A stretch of DNA of 64,000 bases from Gibbula magus. Its lineage: Eukaryota; Mollusca; Gastropoda; Trochida; Trochidae. Made by a program: the position numbers and the translations under genes. Of this stretch, positions 1-13,560 are shown in pieces (position 1 is the first letter of the stretch; each line of letters starts with the position of its first letter). The notes below the pieces were generated by a model that saw only the letters and a list, made by a program, of their open reading frames with translations, ran no database searches and was not told the origin of the DNA. Location: assembly GCA_936450465.1 (NCBI GenBank), contig OW388304.1, positions 15,109,061 to 15,173,060 on the forward strand, written 5' to 3'.

Positions 1-106
1 CTGTAAAGTTTGGTTGCTGTAGCTGCAATCCTTCTTGTAGAAGTCGATTCCACAAGAATCTTGAAATAATAAAAATAAAAATAATAATAAACACGCCAAT
101 AACAAT

Positions 107-186
107 AAGGATTCAGCCTTATGGCTGAATCCTTAATAATAAACACGCCAATAACAATAAGGATTCAGCCTAATGGCTGAATCCTT
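107..186. repeat. Two tandem hairpin cassettes, GGATTCAGCC type
   Basis: Two perfect hairpins at 107-134 and 159-186 have 12-bp arms AAGGATTCAGCC / GGCTGAATCCTT and a 4-5 nt loop. Each is preceded by AACACGCCAATAACAAT. They sit exactly where later units carry the AGGTCTTCA-type hairpin, immediately before the CTAGGATTGACGCGTC head. Confidence 0.85.
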
Positions 187-188
187 AA

Positions 189-1365
189 CTAGGATTGACG
201 CGTCAATACTTAGGTCTTCAAGACTTCTGCTTGACCTTGAACTCCATGCTGGACTCCCGGTTATTTGCCAGTTAGTATGCTTTAAAATGAGCTATCAAAC
301 ATGTATCTATCTTCAGTAGTTATTTTACAAAAATTCTCCAAAGACAATGACCCTCTTTAAATGTAACAATTGATTATTAATGGACCCCTACATGATCTTT
401 CTCACGATTAAGACAAAATGGTTAATATTTTCATACAAAGGTGTCACATAGACAAACTTGTGGTTTAATTTCCACTAAATTAGATGTAACCAACTCTCCC
501 TTTGAACATACAGTAGAAATACACACTTTTAAAAAATGACCATGTTCAAGGACATATTTTCAAAAATTTAGGAAGAAATTCAAAATTCGGCGAAAACAGT
601 CCTCTCAAGAATTCGTTTATCTTCAAAATGAGCTATCACACATAGCTGTATGTGTTGCCGTGAATTAGGAGAAGACTTTCAAAGACGCGTACCCTCAAAA
701 CCGCGAAAGTTCACAAAATTTTCAGTTTTATCGAAATAGCAAAAAATCTATTATTACGGCCGAAAACAGCTATAGGCCTTATCGATGGAGAATGTTGTTG
801 CCCACATAGTGGTGAAAGTTTTGTGCAAATATATTGATTAGTTTTCGAGATATTAAGGTATAAAGTTTTAACTTCAAGGGGAGATAACTCGCGAAAGAAG
901 TCGAAAATGAAAAATCGGCCACAACAGTCCTCTCAGGAATTCATTTATCTTTAAAATGAGCTATCACACATAGCTGTAAGTATTGCCGTGAATTAGAAGA
1001 AGATTTTCAAAGACGCGTACCCTAAAAACCGCGAAAGTTCACCAAAAATTCAGTTTTTTCGAAATAGCAAGAAATCTATATATACGGCCGAAAAAATGAC
1101 ATTAACTTTTTTTGTGGGGAATGTTGTTGCGCACATTTTGGTGAAAGTTTTAAGAAAATATATTGATTAGTATTCGAGTTATGAAGGTTTAAAGTTTTAA
1201 CTTCAAGGGGAGATAACTCGCGAAAGAAGTCGAAAATCAAAAAAGTGGCTCGTTAAAATCTAAGTTGGGTCACAGGCTATCATCCCTGAAAGTTTGAAGA
1301 AAATCGGTCAAGCCGTTACTGCTGGAGCGATGACACAAAAAATCTGCAAACAATAATAATAATAA
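189..1365 (+). repeat. Array unit 1 (1.18 kb)
   Basis: Begins with the head palindrome ATTGACGCGTCAAT (194-207) and ends with the CCGTTACTGCTGGAGCGATG tail and an (AAT)n tract. It contains two body modules (about 600-900 and 930-1230), each starting near AAAATGAGCTATCACACATAG. No coding content is supported. Confidence 0.8.
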
Positions 1366-2586
1366 CTAGGATTGACGCGTCAATACTTAGGTCTTCAAGA
1401 CTTCTGCTTGACCTTGAACTCCATGCTGGACTCTCGGTTATTCGCCAGTTATTATGCTTTAAAATGAGCTATCAAACATTTCTCTATCTTCAGTAGTTAT
1501 TTTACAAAAATTATCCAAAGACAATGACCCTCTGAAAATGGAACAATCGCTTATTAATGGACCCCTACATGACCTTTCTCACAATTAAGACAAAATGGTT
1601 AATATTTTCATACCAAATTGCAACATAGAAAGTATTGTGCTTTAATTTCCACTTAAGTAGATGTAACCAACTCTCCCTTTGAACATACAGTAGAAGAACA
1701 CTTTTAAAAAATGACCATGTTCAAGGACATATTTTTAAAATTTTAGGAAGAAATTCAAAATTCGGCCAAAACAGTCCTCTCAGGAGTTCATTTATCTTCA
1801 AAATGAGCTATCACACATAGCTGTATGTATTGCCGTGAATTAGGAGAAGACTTTTAAAGACGCGTACCCTCAAAAACGCGAAAGTTAAAACAAAAATCAG
1901 TTTTATCGAAATAGCAAAAAATCTATTATTACGGCCGAAAATCGCTATAGGCTAAATCGATGAGGAATGTTGTTGCCCACATAGTGGTGAAAGTTTTGTG
2001 CAAATATATTGACTTGTTCTCGAGATATTAAGGTACAAACTTTAGATTTCAAGGGGAGATAACTCGCGAAAGAAGTCGAAAATCAAAAATCGGCCACAAC
2101 AGTCCTCTCAGGAATTCATTTATCTTTAAAATGAGCTATCACACATAGCTGTATGTATTGCCGTGAATTAGGAGAAGAATTTCAAAGACACGTACCCTCA
2201 AAACCGCGAAAGTTTAAAAAAAAATCAGTTTTATCGAAATAGCAAAAAATCTATTATTACGGCCGAAAACCGCTTTAGGCTTAATCGATGCGGAATGTTG
2301 TTGCCCATATAGTGGTGAAAGTTTTGTGCAAATATCTTAATTAGTACTCGAGATATTAAGGTATAAAGTTTTAACTTCAAGGGGAGATTACTCGCGAAAG
2401 AAGTCGAAAATCAAAAAAGTGGCTCGTTAAAATCTAAGTTGGGTCACAGGCTATCATCCCTGAAAGTTTGAAGAAAATCGGTCAAGCCGTTACTGCTGGA
2501 GCGATGACACAAAAAACCTGGAAAGAATAATAATAAGAAACACGATAGGAACAATAGGTCTTCAGACATTCGTCTTGAAGACCTAA
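1366..2586 (+). repeat. Array unit 2 (1.22 kb)
   Basis: Closely parallels unit 1, with the same head, two GAGCTATCACACATAG body modules and the same GGAGCGATGACAC tail. It ends in an AGGTCTTCA-type hairpin cassette at 2556-2584. Confidence 0.8.
2556..2584. repeat. Hairpin cassette, AGGTCTTCA type
   Basis: Stem AGGTCTTCA / TGAAGACCT, further extended by GAC/GTC pairing, preceded by ACACGATAGGAACAAT. It lies 2 nt before the unit head at 2587. Confidence 0.8.
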
Positions 2587-4020
2587 CTAGGATTGACGCG
2601 TCAATACTTAGGTCTTCAAGACTTCTGCTTGACCTAGAACTCCATGTTGGACTCAGGGTTATTCGTCTGTTTCTCCGCTTTAAAATGAGCTATCAAACAT
2701 ATCTCTATCTTCAGTAGTTTTTTTACAAAAATTCTCCAAAGAACGTACCCCTCTGAAAACGGAAAAATCACATATTAATGGACCCCTACATTACATTTTT
2801 CACGATTAAGACAAAATGGTTAATATATCCATACTAAGGTGCAACATAGAAAATGCTGTGCTTTAATTTCCACTTAAGAAGATGTAATCATCATTTAGAT
2901 TGCATACATAATTAATGCGTTATGCTGTGCTGAACATTAAAGAAAATACTCAAAAATGCTTAAATTAGGACCCCTAGACATCATTTGCGATGTTCGAGGC
3001 TTAACTATCAACTTTTTGATGAAAGTGGTCAACATAAAAGTTGTTCTTCTCGAATTTATGCATAGGCAGGTGTATGTAAAATTTCAATAGCATAAGAATT
3101 CAAACAGTTATGAACCTTTCAACTTTGTTGAAAATGACGATTTTTAAAAATGACAAACTTCTATGACTTGTCACAAGAAAACCAGGACAGATTTGAGCTT
3201 GAACAATATTGCCCTTAATAAATGACGTTTCTGTATCACCATGATCTATTTAAAGTCTTCCTATCTTCAGTGATTCATAATCAATAATTCCCCAAAGGAT
3301 ACACACCTCAAAAAGTCTCAAAATCAAAAGATTTCACTGATTTGGAAATATGCTCAAATTATGCCCAAACTAATAACTTTTATATGATAATGATATGTTA
3401 TGGAATTGTTATACAGGTTATTATAAAGAGATTGAAATAAGTAACTTTGACATAAATTAATTTGTTACAGAGTTATGCCCCTTTGAACATGCAGCCAAAA
3501 AAAGCCTTTTTCAAAAAGGTCCATATTCAAGGGCATATTACTGTAATTCGTGGACGAAATTTAAAATTCTTTCATGATCACTTTTTTCTACAATCAATTA
3601 GCTTTAAGATGAGCTATCACACATAGCTGTATGTATTGCCGTGATTTAGGAGAAGATTTTTAAAGACGCGTACCCTGAAAACCGCGAAAGTTCACAAAAT
3701 TTTCAGTTTTTTCGAAATAGCAAAAAAACTATTGTTACGGCCGAAAACCGGTATAGGCCTAATCGATGGGGAATGTTGTTGCTCACATTTTGGTGAAAGT
3801 TTTATTAAAATATCCTGATTAGATTTCGAGCTATTGAGGTTTAAAGTTTTGACTTCAAGGGGAGATAACTCAAGAACGAAGTCGAAAATGGAAATTCGGC
3901 CGACGTACAAGGCTAGTTTTTGTTACAGGCTATTATCCCTGAAAATTTCGTGCAAATCGATTCAGCCGTTACTTCAGAATCGCGCGCACAAAAAACGTAC
4001 AAATAATAATAATAAAGAAA
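2587..4020 (+). repeat. Array unit 3 (1.43 kb)
   Basis: The head reads CTCAGGGTTATTCGTCTG, a variant shared with units 6 and 9. The body has extra modules (CAACTTTTTGATGAAAG, GAACCTTTCAACTTTG) absent from units 1-2. The tail is CCGTTACTTCAGAATCGCG then (AAT)n. Confidence 0.75.
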
Positions 4021-5845
4021 CTAGGATTGACGCGTCAATACTTAGGTCTTCAAGACTTCTGCTTGACCTTGAACTCCATGTTGGACTCTCGATTATTTAC
4101 CAGTTTCTATGCTTTAAAATGAGCTATCAAACATGTCTCTATCTTCAATAGTTATTTTACAAAAAATCTCCAAAGACAATAACCCTTTGAAACCCTCACT
4201 CATTAATGGACCCCTACATGATGTAAAAGTTACATTTTTTAAATTCTGTAACATGGAAAAGTTTTGATCTAGAGATGAGGTTGATAGATTCATATAAAGA
4301 ACATTCTTTCAGCTACCAAATGAGCTAATGTATGAGTCTCTATGTATTGCCAATCTCGAGAAGAAGATTTTTGAAGAAGTGTACCCTCAAAACATGAAAA
4401 GTCGAGAAATTTACAGTTTTTCTAAAATAGCTAAAAATCTATTATTACGGCCGAAATTCGCTATGACATCATTCGATGAAACAAGTTGTTGCCTACATTT
4501 TGGTGGTAGCTCTGTGCAATTATCTTGATAAGTTTTCGAGATATTGCAATTTTTAAAAAAAATCACCTTTTGAGTTACCTCCCCTTTTAGAGGCCGAAAA
4601 TTAAAAATCGGATTTGGTACGCCACAAGCTTATACCTAGGCCCATTACTTCTACTAATTTCATTGATGTAGGTGTAGTCAATTTTGTTGTAAACGAGACA
4701 CAAACAGAGTTAGGTCGCTGCAAATTCATTTGCCAGAAAACTGCATTTTCAAAAAGGTCATTTTTTAAAATGCTGTAACCCGGAAACGGTATGACCTAGA
4801 GCTGAGGTTGATAGATTCATATAAACAGCAGTATTTCAGCTTCCAAATGAGCTATTGTATAAGTTTCTATGTATTGCCGATCTCGAGAAGAAGATTTTTG
4901 AAGAAGTGTACCCTCAAAACATGAAAAGTCGAGAAATTTACAGTTTTTCTAAAATATCTAAAAATCTATTATTACGGCCGAAATTCGCTATGACATCATT
5001 CGATGAAACAAGTTGTTGCCTACATTTTGGTGGTAGTTCTGTGCAATTATCTTGATAAGTTTTCGAGATATTGCAATTTAAAAACAAAATCACCTTTTGA
5101 GTTACCTCCCCTTTTAGAGGCCGAAAATTAAAATCGGATTTGGTACGCCACAAGCTTATACCTAGGCCCATTACTTCTACTAATTTCATTGATGTAGGTG
5201 TAGTCAATTTTGTTGTAAACGAGACACAAACAGAGTTAGGTCGCTGCAAATTCATTTGCCAGAAAACTGCATTTTCAAAAAGGTCATTTTTTAAAATGCT
5301 GTAACCCGGAAACGGTATGACCTAGAGCTGAGGTTGATAGATTCATATAAACAGCAGTATTTCAGCTTCCAAATGAGCTATTGTATAAGTTTCTATGTAT
5401 TGCCGATCTGGAGAAGAAGATTGTTGAAGACATGAACCCTCAAAACTGCAAAAATTCCAAAAAAATGCAGTTTTTTCAAAATAGCGAAAAATCTATTATT
5501 ACGGCCGAAATCCGCTATGACATCATTCGATGCAACAAGTTGTCGCCTACGTATTGGTGCAATTTTTTTCCAAATAACTTTACTAGTTTTTGAAATATTG
5601 CAATTTGAATTTTTTTCACGTTTTGACTTACCTCCCCTTTTAGAGGCCGAAAATGAAAAATCGGGCGACGTACAGGGCGAGTTTACACCTGGGCCCATCA
5701 CCTCTGCAAGTTTCATAGATATTGGTCCAGTCAATTTTGCTGTACATCGCGCACAAGAAAAGTACAAATAATAATAAAAAAAATAATAAGGAAAAAAATC
5801 AGGATAAGAACAATAGGTCTTCAGACATACGTCTTGAAGACCTAA
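4021..5845 (+). repeat. Array unit 4 with internal 526-bp duplications
   Basis: After the standard head come three body monomers starting at about 4319, 4845 and 5371, i.e. 526 bp apart. The segments around 4681-4900 and 5207-5426 look nearly identical by eye, indicating a recent duplication. Short open frames reading MYESLCIANLEKK and similar are copies of the same noncoding monomer. Confidence 0.8.
5815..5843. repeat. Hairpin cassette, AGGTCTTCA type
   Basis: Preceded by ATCAGGATAAGAACAAT; arms AGGTCTTCA / TGAAGACCT; followed by AA and the next unit head. Confidence 0.8.
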
Positions 5846-7764
5846 CTAGGATTGACGCGTCAATACTTAGGTCTTCAAGACTTCTGCTTGACCTTGAACT
5901 CCATGTTTGACCCTCGGTTATTCACCAGTTTCTCTTCTTTAAAATGAGCTATCAAACATGTCTCTATCTGCAGTAGTTTTTTTTCAAAAAATCTCCAAAG
6001 ACAATAACCCTCTGAAACCCTCACTCATTAATGGACCCCTACATGATCTAAAAGTTACATTTTTAAAATGCTGTAACATGGACAGGTTTTGATCTAGAGC
6101 TGAGGTTGATAGATTCATATAAAGAACATTCTTTCAGCTACCTAATGAGCTAATGTATGAGTCTATATGTATTGCCAATCTCGAGAAGAGGATTTTTGAA
6201 GAAGTGTACCCTCAAAACCCGAAACGTCGAGAAATTTACAGTTTTTCTAAAATAGCTTCAAATCTATTATTCGCTTTGACATCATTCGATGAAACAAGTT
6301 GTCGGCTACATTTTGGTGGTAGTTTTGTGCAATTATCTTGATAAGTTTTCGAGATATTGCAATTTAAAGTTTTTTCACGTTTTGAGTTACCTCCCCTTTT
6401 AGAGGCCGAAAATTAAAAATCGGATTACGTACGCCACAAGCTTATACCTAGGCACATTACTTCTACTCATTTCATTGATGTAGGTGTAGTTAATTTTGTT
6501 CTAAACGAGACACAAACAGAGTAAGGTCGCTGAAAATTCATTGCCCAGAAATCTGCATTTTCAAAAAGGTCATTTTTCAAAATGCTGTAACCCGGAAACG
6601 GTTTGATCTAGAGGTGACGTTGATAGATTCATATAAACAGCAGTATTTCAGCTTCCAAATGAGCTATTGAATGAGTTTCTATGTATTGCCGATCTGGAGA
6701 AGAAGATTGTTGAAGGCGTGAACCCTCAAACTGCAAAAAATTCCAAAAAATGCAGTTTCTTCAAAATAGCGAAAAATCTATTATTACGGCCGAAATTCGC
6801 TATGACATCATTCGATGAAACAAGTTGTCGCCTACATTTTGGTGGTAGTTTTGTGCAATTATCTTGATAAGTTTTCGAGATATTGCAATTTAAAGTTTTT
6901 TCACGTTTTGAGTTACCTCCCCTTTTAGAGGCCGAAAATTAAAAATCGGATTTCGTACGCCACAAGCTTATACCTAGGCCCATTACTTATATCAATTTCA
7001 TTGATGTAGGTGTAGTCAATTTCGTTGTAAACGAGACACAAACAGAGTTAGGTCTCTGCAAATTCATTGCCAAGAAATCTGCATTTTCCAAAAGGTCATT
7101 TTTCAAAATGCTGTAACCAGAAAACGGTTTGATCTAGAGCCGAGGTTGATAGATTCATATAAACAGAGGTATTTCAGCTTTCAAATGAGCTATTGTATGA
7201 GTTTCTATGTATTGCCGATCTGGAGAAGAAGATTGTTGAAGACGTGAACCCTCAAACTGCAAAAAATTCAAAAAAATGCAGTTTTTTCAAAATAGCAAAA
7301 AATCTATTGTTACGGCCGAAATTCGCTATGACATCATTCGATGAAACAAGTTGTCGCCTACGTTTTGGTGCAATTTGTTTGCAAATAAGTAAATAAGTTT
7401 TCGAGATATTGCAATTTAAATTTTTTTGACGTTTTGAGTTACCTCCCCCTTTAGAGGGCGAAAATAAAAAATCGGGCTTCGTACGCCACGAGCTTACACC
7501 TATGCCCATCAATTGTGCTAGTTTCATTGATATCGGTGTAGTCAATTTTGCTGTACCCGGCGCACAAGAAAAGTACAAATAATAATAAAAAAAAAAAAAA
7601 AAAAAAAGGAAAAAATCAGGATAAGAACAATAGGTCTTCCAGACGTAGTCTTGAAGACCTAAAAACCGGATAATAACAATAGGTCTTCCAGACATTCGTC
7701 TTGAAGACCTAATAAGAAACACGATAGGAACAATAGGTCTTCAGACATTCGTCTTGAAGACCTA
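5846..7764 (+). repeat. Array unit 5 with internal ~520-bp monomers
   Basis: Same plan as unit 4. Monomers start near 6143, 6657 and 7183 (spacing 514 and 526). The third ends in an A-rich tract (7590-7608) and three hairpin cassettes. Confidence 0.78.
7632..7763. repeat. Triple tandem hairpin cassettes
   Basis: Three AGGTCTTC(C)A...TGAAGACCT hairpins at 7632-7660, 7681-7710 and 7735-7763. They are separated by short A-rich or GGATAATAACAAT spacers. The first has a shortened loop arm (GACGTAGTC). Confidence 0.82.
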
Positions 7765-9218
7765 ACAAGACTTCTGCTTGACCTAGAACTCCATGTTGGA
7801 CTTAGGGATATTCGTCTGTTTCTCCGCTTTAAAATGAGCTATCAAACATGTCTCTATCTTCAGTATTTTTTTTACAAAAATTCTCCAAAGAAGGTACCCC
7901 TCTGAAAACGGAAAAATCACATATTAATGGACCCCTACATTACATTTCTCACGATTAAGACAAAATGGTTAATATTTCCATACTAAGGTGTCACATAGAA
8001 AATGTTGTGCTTTAATTTCCACTTAAGAAGATGCAATCATCATTTAGATTGCATACATAATTAATGCGTTATGCTGTTCTGAATATTCAAGAAAATACTC
8101 AAAAATGCTTAAATTTGGACCCCTAGACATCGTTTGCGATGTTCGAGGCTTAACTATCAACTTTTTGATGAAAGCGATCAACATAAAAGTTGTTCTTCTT
8201 GAAATTGTGCATAAGTATGTGTATGCAAAATTTCAATAGCGTAAGAAGTTAAGCAGTAATGATCCTTTAAACATGGCTTAAAATGGCGAGTTCTGAAAAA
8301 TGGCAATCTTCTATGACTTGTCACACATAAACTATGACAGAAAAATGTTTGAAATTTATTTACCTTAATAAAGGACATCTCTACTTCACGATGATATATT
8401 AAACATAATTGTATCTTCAGTGGTTTACAATGGAAAATTCTACAAAGAAAGTACCCCTCGAAAAGTCTCAAAATAGCAAAATTTCGTAGTTTTGGTCAAA
8501 CGCGTCAATTGTGGCCGAACTATCAACTTTTACATGATATAGATCTGTTATAGAAATGTTGAGTAACGTATCTTCATCAGATTCCATTAAGTATCTTTGA
8601 TATATCTTCATTCCTAAGAGAGTAATGTCCTTTTAAACATGAGGCCGAAATTCGGTCTTTTTAAAAATGACCATGTTCAAGGACAGATTCTTGAAATTCT
8701 AGGAAGAAATTCAAAATTCGAAAAAGACTACCCTCTTCAAAATTCATTTATCTTCAAAATGAGCTATCACACATAGCTGTATGTATTTCGGTGAATAAGA
8801 AGAAGATTTTCAAAGACGCGTACCCTCAAAATCGCGAAAGTTCGCAAAATTTTCAGTTTTTTCGAAATAGCAAAAAATCTATTATTACGGCCGAAAACCA
8901 CTATAGACCTAATCGATGGGGAATGTTGTTGCCCACATTTTGGTGAAAGTTTTATGAAAATATCTTGATAAGTTTTCGAGCTATTGAGGTTTGAAGTTTC
9001 AACTTCAAGGGAAGATAACTCAAGAACCAGGTCGATATTCAAAATTCGGGCGACGTACAAATCTAAGTTAGGACACGGGCTACCATCCCTGTAAATTTCA
9101 TGCAGATCGGACCAGCCGTTACTTGGGAAAACTTGGAACAAAATCGGTACAAATAATAATAATAAGGAAAATTCGGATAATAACAATAGGTCTTCCAGAC
9201 GTAGTCTTGAAGACCTAA
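7765..9218 (+). repeat. Array unit 6 with deleted head palindrome
   Basis: Begins directly at CAAGACTTCTGCTTGACC after a hairpin cassette, so the CTAGGATTGACGCGTCAATACTT head is missing. The rest follows unit 3 (GGATATTCGTCTGTTTCTCC). It ends with (AAT)n and a hairpin at 9188-9216. Confidence 0.75.
9188..9216. repeat. Hairpin cassette, AGGTCTTCC variant
   Basis: AGGTCTTCCAGACGTAGTC with TTGAAGACCT, preceded by GGATAATAACAAT and followed by the variant head of unit 7. Confidence 0.78.
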
Positions 9219-10649
9219 CTAGGATTGCCACAGGCAATACTTAGGTCTTCAAGACTTCTGCTTGACTTAGAACTCCATCTTGGACTCTCGGTTATTCATC
9301 AGTTTCTCTGCTTTAAAATGAGCTATCAAACATGTCTCTATCTTCAGTAGTTATTTTACAAAAATTCTCCAAAGACAATGACCCTCTGACAATGGAACAT
9401 TCGCTTATTAGTGGACACCTACATGATTTTTCTCACGATTAATACAAAATGGCTAATATTTTCATACTAAGGTACAACATAGAAAATGTTGTGCTTTAAT
9501 TTCCACTTAAGTACATGTAATCATCATTAAGATTGTATACATAGGTAATGCGTTATATTCATCTGAATATTCAAGAAAATACTCAAAAATGCTACAATTT
9601 GGACCCCAAGACAACATTTTCGATGTTTGGAGCTTAACTATCACTTTTTTGATGAAAGTGTTCAACAGAAAAGTTGTTGTTCTTGAATTTGTGCATGCGA
9701 AGTTGTAACTATAATTTAATTATATTGATTAGTTAAGCAGTTATGATCCTTTGAACTTTGCTAAAAATGGCGATTTTCGAAAAATGACAATGTTCTATGA
9801 CTTGTCACACGTAAAGTATGACAGATACAAGCTTGACATTTATTGTTCTTAATAAATGACGTATTTGATTCAACTTGGGGTATTAGACATAATTGTACCT
9901 TTAGTGGTTTACAATCGAAAATTCTTCAAAGAATATACCCCTCGAAAGGTCTCAAAATCACAGAATTTTACTTTTTTTGGAAAACGTCCAAATTGTGTCG
10001 ATACTATCAACTTTGACATGATAATGATATATTGTGGAATTGTTTAACTAGTTATATGAAAGAGACAGTAATAAGTAACTTAGACATAACTTCATTTGTA
10101 ACAAAGTTATGCCCCTTTGAACATCCATCCGAAAAACGCCTTTTCAAAAAGGCCCATATTCAAGGGCATATTCATGAAATTGGAGGACGAAATTCAAAAT
10201 TCGGAAAAGATCATGTTTTTGTACATTCATTTAGCTTTCAGATGAGCTATCACACATAGCTGTACGTATTGCCGTGATTTAGGAGAAGATTTTTAAAGAC
10301 GCGTACCCTGAAAACCGCGAAAGTTCACACAATTTTCAGTTTTTTCGAAATAGCAAAAAATCTAATATTACGGCCGAAAACCGCTATAGGCCTAATCGAT
10401 GGGGAATGTTTGTGCCCACATTTTGGTGAAAGTTTTATAAAAATATCTTGATTAGATTTCGAGCTATTGAGGTTTAAAGTTCTGATTTCAAGGGGAGATA
10501 ACTCAAGACAGAAGTCGAAAATCAAAAATCGGCCGACGTACAAGGCTAGTTTTTGTTACAGGCTATTATCCTTGAAAATTTCGTGCAAATCGGTTGAGCC
10601 GTTACTTCAGAATCGCGATCACAAAAAACGTACAAATAATAAAGAAGAA
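9219..10649 (+). repeat. Array unit 7 with compensated head palindrome
   Basis: The head palindrome is ATTGCC-ACA-GGCAAT (9224-9238) instead of ATTGACGCGTCAAT. Both arms changed together, so the foldback is kept. The body resembles unit 8. Confidence 0.78.
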
Positions 10650-12077
10650 CTAGGATTGACGCGTCAATACTTAGGTCTTCAAGACTTCTGCTTGACCTTG
10701 AACTCCATGTTGGACTCTCGGTTATTCACCAGTTTCTCTGCTTTAAAATGAGCTATCAAACATGTCTCTATCTTAAGTAGTTATTTTACGAAAATTCTCC
10801 AAAGACAATGACCCTCTAAAAATGGAACAATCGGTTATTAATGAACCCCTACATGACCTTTCTCACGATTAAGACAAAATGGTTGATATTTTGATACTAA
10901 GGTGCAACATAGAAAATATTGTGCTTTAATTTCCACTTAAGTAGATGTAATCATCATTACGTTTACATGTATAATTAATGCGTTATGTTGTTTGTAATAT
11001 TCAAGAAAATACTCAAAAATACGTTAATTTGGACCGCTAGACAACATTTGCGATGTTCGGAGCTTAACTATCAACTTTTTGATGAAAGAGTTCAATAAAT
11101 TAGTTGTTGTTCTTGAATTTGTGCATCCGAAGGTGTAAATTTCAATATCTTAATTAGTAAGGCAGTTATGATCAATTAAACTTGGCTGAAAATGGCGAGT
11201 TCTGAAAAATGGCAATCTTCCATGACTTGTTACACAAAAACTATGACAGAAAATTGTTTGAAATTTATTCCCCTTAATAAAGGACATCTCTACTTCACGA
11301 TGATATATTAAACATAATTGTATCTTTAGTGGTTTACAATCGAAAATTCTACAAAGAAAGTACCCCTCGAAAAGTCTCAAAATCACAAAATTTAGATTTT
11401 TGGGGAATATGTCCAAATTGTGCCGAAACTATCAACTTTTATATGATATTGATATGTTATGGAATTGTTGCACTAGTTATAAGAAAGAGACTACAATAAG
11501 TAACATCGACATAACTTTATTCGTAACAGAGTTATACTCCTTTTTAACATGGAGCCGAAACACGCCAATTTTAAAAAGGACCATAATCAAGGGCAGATTA
11601 CTCGAATTCAAGGTCCAAATTGAAAATTCGGCCACAATACTTTTTTTCTAAATTCAGTTAGCTTTCAAATGAGCTATCCCACATAGCTGTATGTGTTCCA
11701 GTTATTTATGGGAAGATTTTTAAAGACGCGTACCCTCAAAATCGCGGAAGTTCACAAAATTGTCAGTTTTTTCGAAATAGCAAAAAATCTATTATTACGG
11801 CCGAAAACCGCTATAGGCCTAATCGATGGGGAATGTTGTTGCCCACATTTTGGTGAAAGTTTTTTGAAAATATCATGATAAGTTTTCGAGCTATTGAGGT
11901 TTGAAGTTTTGACTTCAAGGGGAGATAACTCAAGAAAGAAGTCGAAAATCCAAAATCCGGCTCGTTATCATCTAAGTTGGGTCACAGACTATCATCCCTG
12001 AAAGTTTCAGAAAATTTGGCCCGGCCATTAGTTCTGAATCTGTGGCACAAAATCGGTATAAATAATAATAATAATAA
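10650..12077 (+). repeat. Array unit 8 (1.43 kb)
   Basis: Standard head, then the body modules of unit 7 (CAACTTTTTGATGAAAG, GTTTACAATCGAAAATTC). The tail ends ATCTGTGGCACAAAATCGG and (AAT)n. Confidence 0.78.
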
Positions 12078-13560
12078 CTAGGATTGACGCGTCAATACTT
12101 AGGTCTTCAAGACTTCTGCTTGACCTTGAACTCCATGTTGGACTCAGGGTTATTCGTCTGTTTCTCCGCTTTAAAATGAGCTATCAAACATGTCTCTATC
12201 TTCAGTAGTTTTTTTACAAACAATCTCCAAAGAAGGTACCCCTCTGAAAACGGAAAAATCACATATTAATGGACCCCTACATTACATTTCTCACGATTAA
12301 GACAAAATGGTTAATATTTCCATATTAAGGTGCAACATAGAAAATGTTGTGCTTTAATTTCCACTTAAGAAGATGTAATCATCATTTAGATTGCATACAT
12401 AATAAATGCGTTATGCCGTTCTGAATATTCAAGAAAATAGTCAAAAATGCTTAAATTTGGACCCCTAGACATCGCTTGCGATGTTTGAGGCTTAACTATC
12501 AACTTTTTGATGAAAGCGGTCAACATAAAAGTTGTTCTTCTTGAAATTGTGCATACGTAGGTGTATGTAAAATTTCAATAGCATAAGAAGTTAAGCAGTT
12601 ATGAACCTTTCAACTTTGTTGAAAATGGCGATTTTTTAAAAATGACAAACTTCTATGACTTGTCACAAAAAAACTAAGACAGATACGAGCTTGAAAAATA
12701 TTGCCCTTAATATATGACGTTTCTACATCACCATGATCTATTTAAAGTCTTCCTATCTTCAGTGGTTCATTATCAATAATTCCCCAAAGAATAAACACCT
12801 CAAAAAGTCTCAAAATCCAAATATTTCACTGTTTTGGGAATGTGCTCAAATTATGCCCAAACTAATAACTTTTATATGATAATGATGTGTTATGGAGTTG
12901 TTATACAAGTTATTATAAAGAGATTGAAATAAGTAACTTTGACATAAATTAATTTGTTACAGAGTTATGCCACTTTGAACATGCAGCCAAAAAACGCACT
13001 TTTTGAAAAGGTCCAAATACAAGGGCTCATTACGCGAATTCTAAGACAAAATTCAAAATTCTGTCACGATAACCTTTTTACACGTTTATCCAGCTTTCAA
13101 ATGAGCTATCACACATTGATGTATGTGTTGCCTGGATTTAGAAGAAGATTTTTAAAGACGAGCACCCTCAAAATCGCGAAAGTTCACCAAATTTTCAGTT
13201 TTTTCGAAATAGCAAAAAATCTATTATTACGGCCGAAAACCGCTATATGCCTAATCGATGGGGAATGTTGTTGCTCACCTTTTGGTGAAAGTTTGAAGAA
13301 AATATCTTGATTAGATTTCGAGCTATTAAGGTTTGAAGTTTTGACTTCAAGGGGAGATAACTCAAGAACCAGGTCGAAATTCAAAATTTGGGCTTCGTAC
13401 AGAGCGAGATCTTGACACTATCTAGCAACCCTGAAATATTCAGAATAATCACTTCAGCCGTTAGTTCAGAACCCGGGCCACAAAATCGGTGCAAATAATA
13501 ATAATAATAAAGAACAGGATAATAACAATAGGTCTTCAGACTTTCGTCTTGAAGACCTAA
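12078..13560 (+). repeat. Array unit 9 (1.48 kb)
   Basis: The head carries the CTCAGGGTTATTCGTCTG variant shared with units 3 and 6. The body is close to unit 3 (AGATACGAGCTTGAAAAATATTG). It ends with a hairpin cassette at 13530-13558. Confidence 0.78.
13530..13558. repeat. Hairpin cassette, AGGTCTTCA type
   Basis: AGGTCTTCAGAC / GTCTTGAAGACCT preceded by CAGGATAATAACAAT, 2 nt before the head of unit 10. Confidence 0.8.

Noticed and set aside
3692..13384. Many 60-156 codon frames in the 1-14 kb array, some similar between copies
   Set aside because: Similar peptides arise because the DNA units are duplicated. Lengths, frames and stops differ between copies, and frames are open on both strands.
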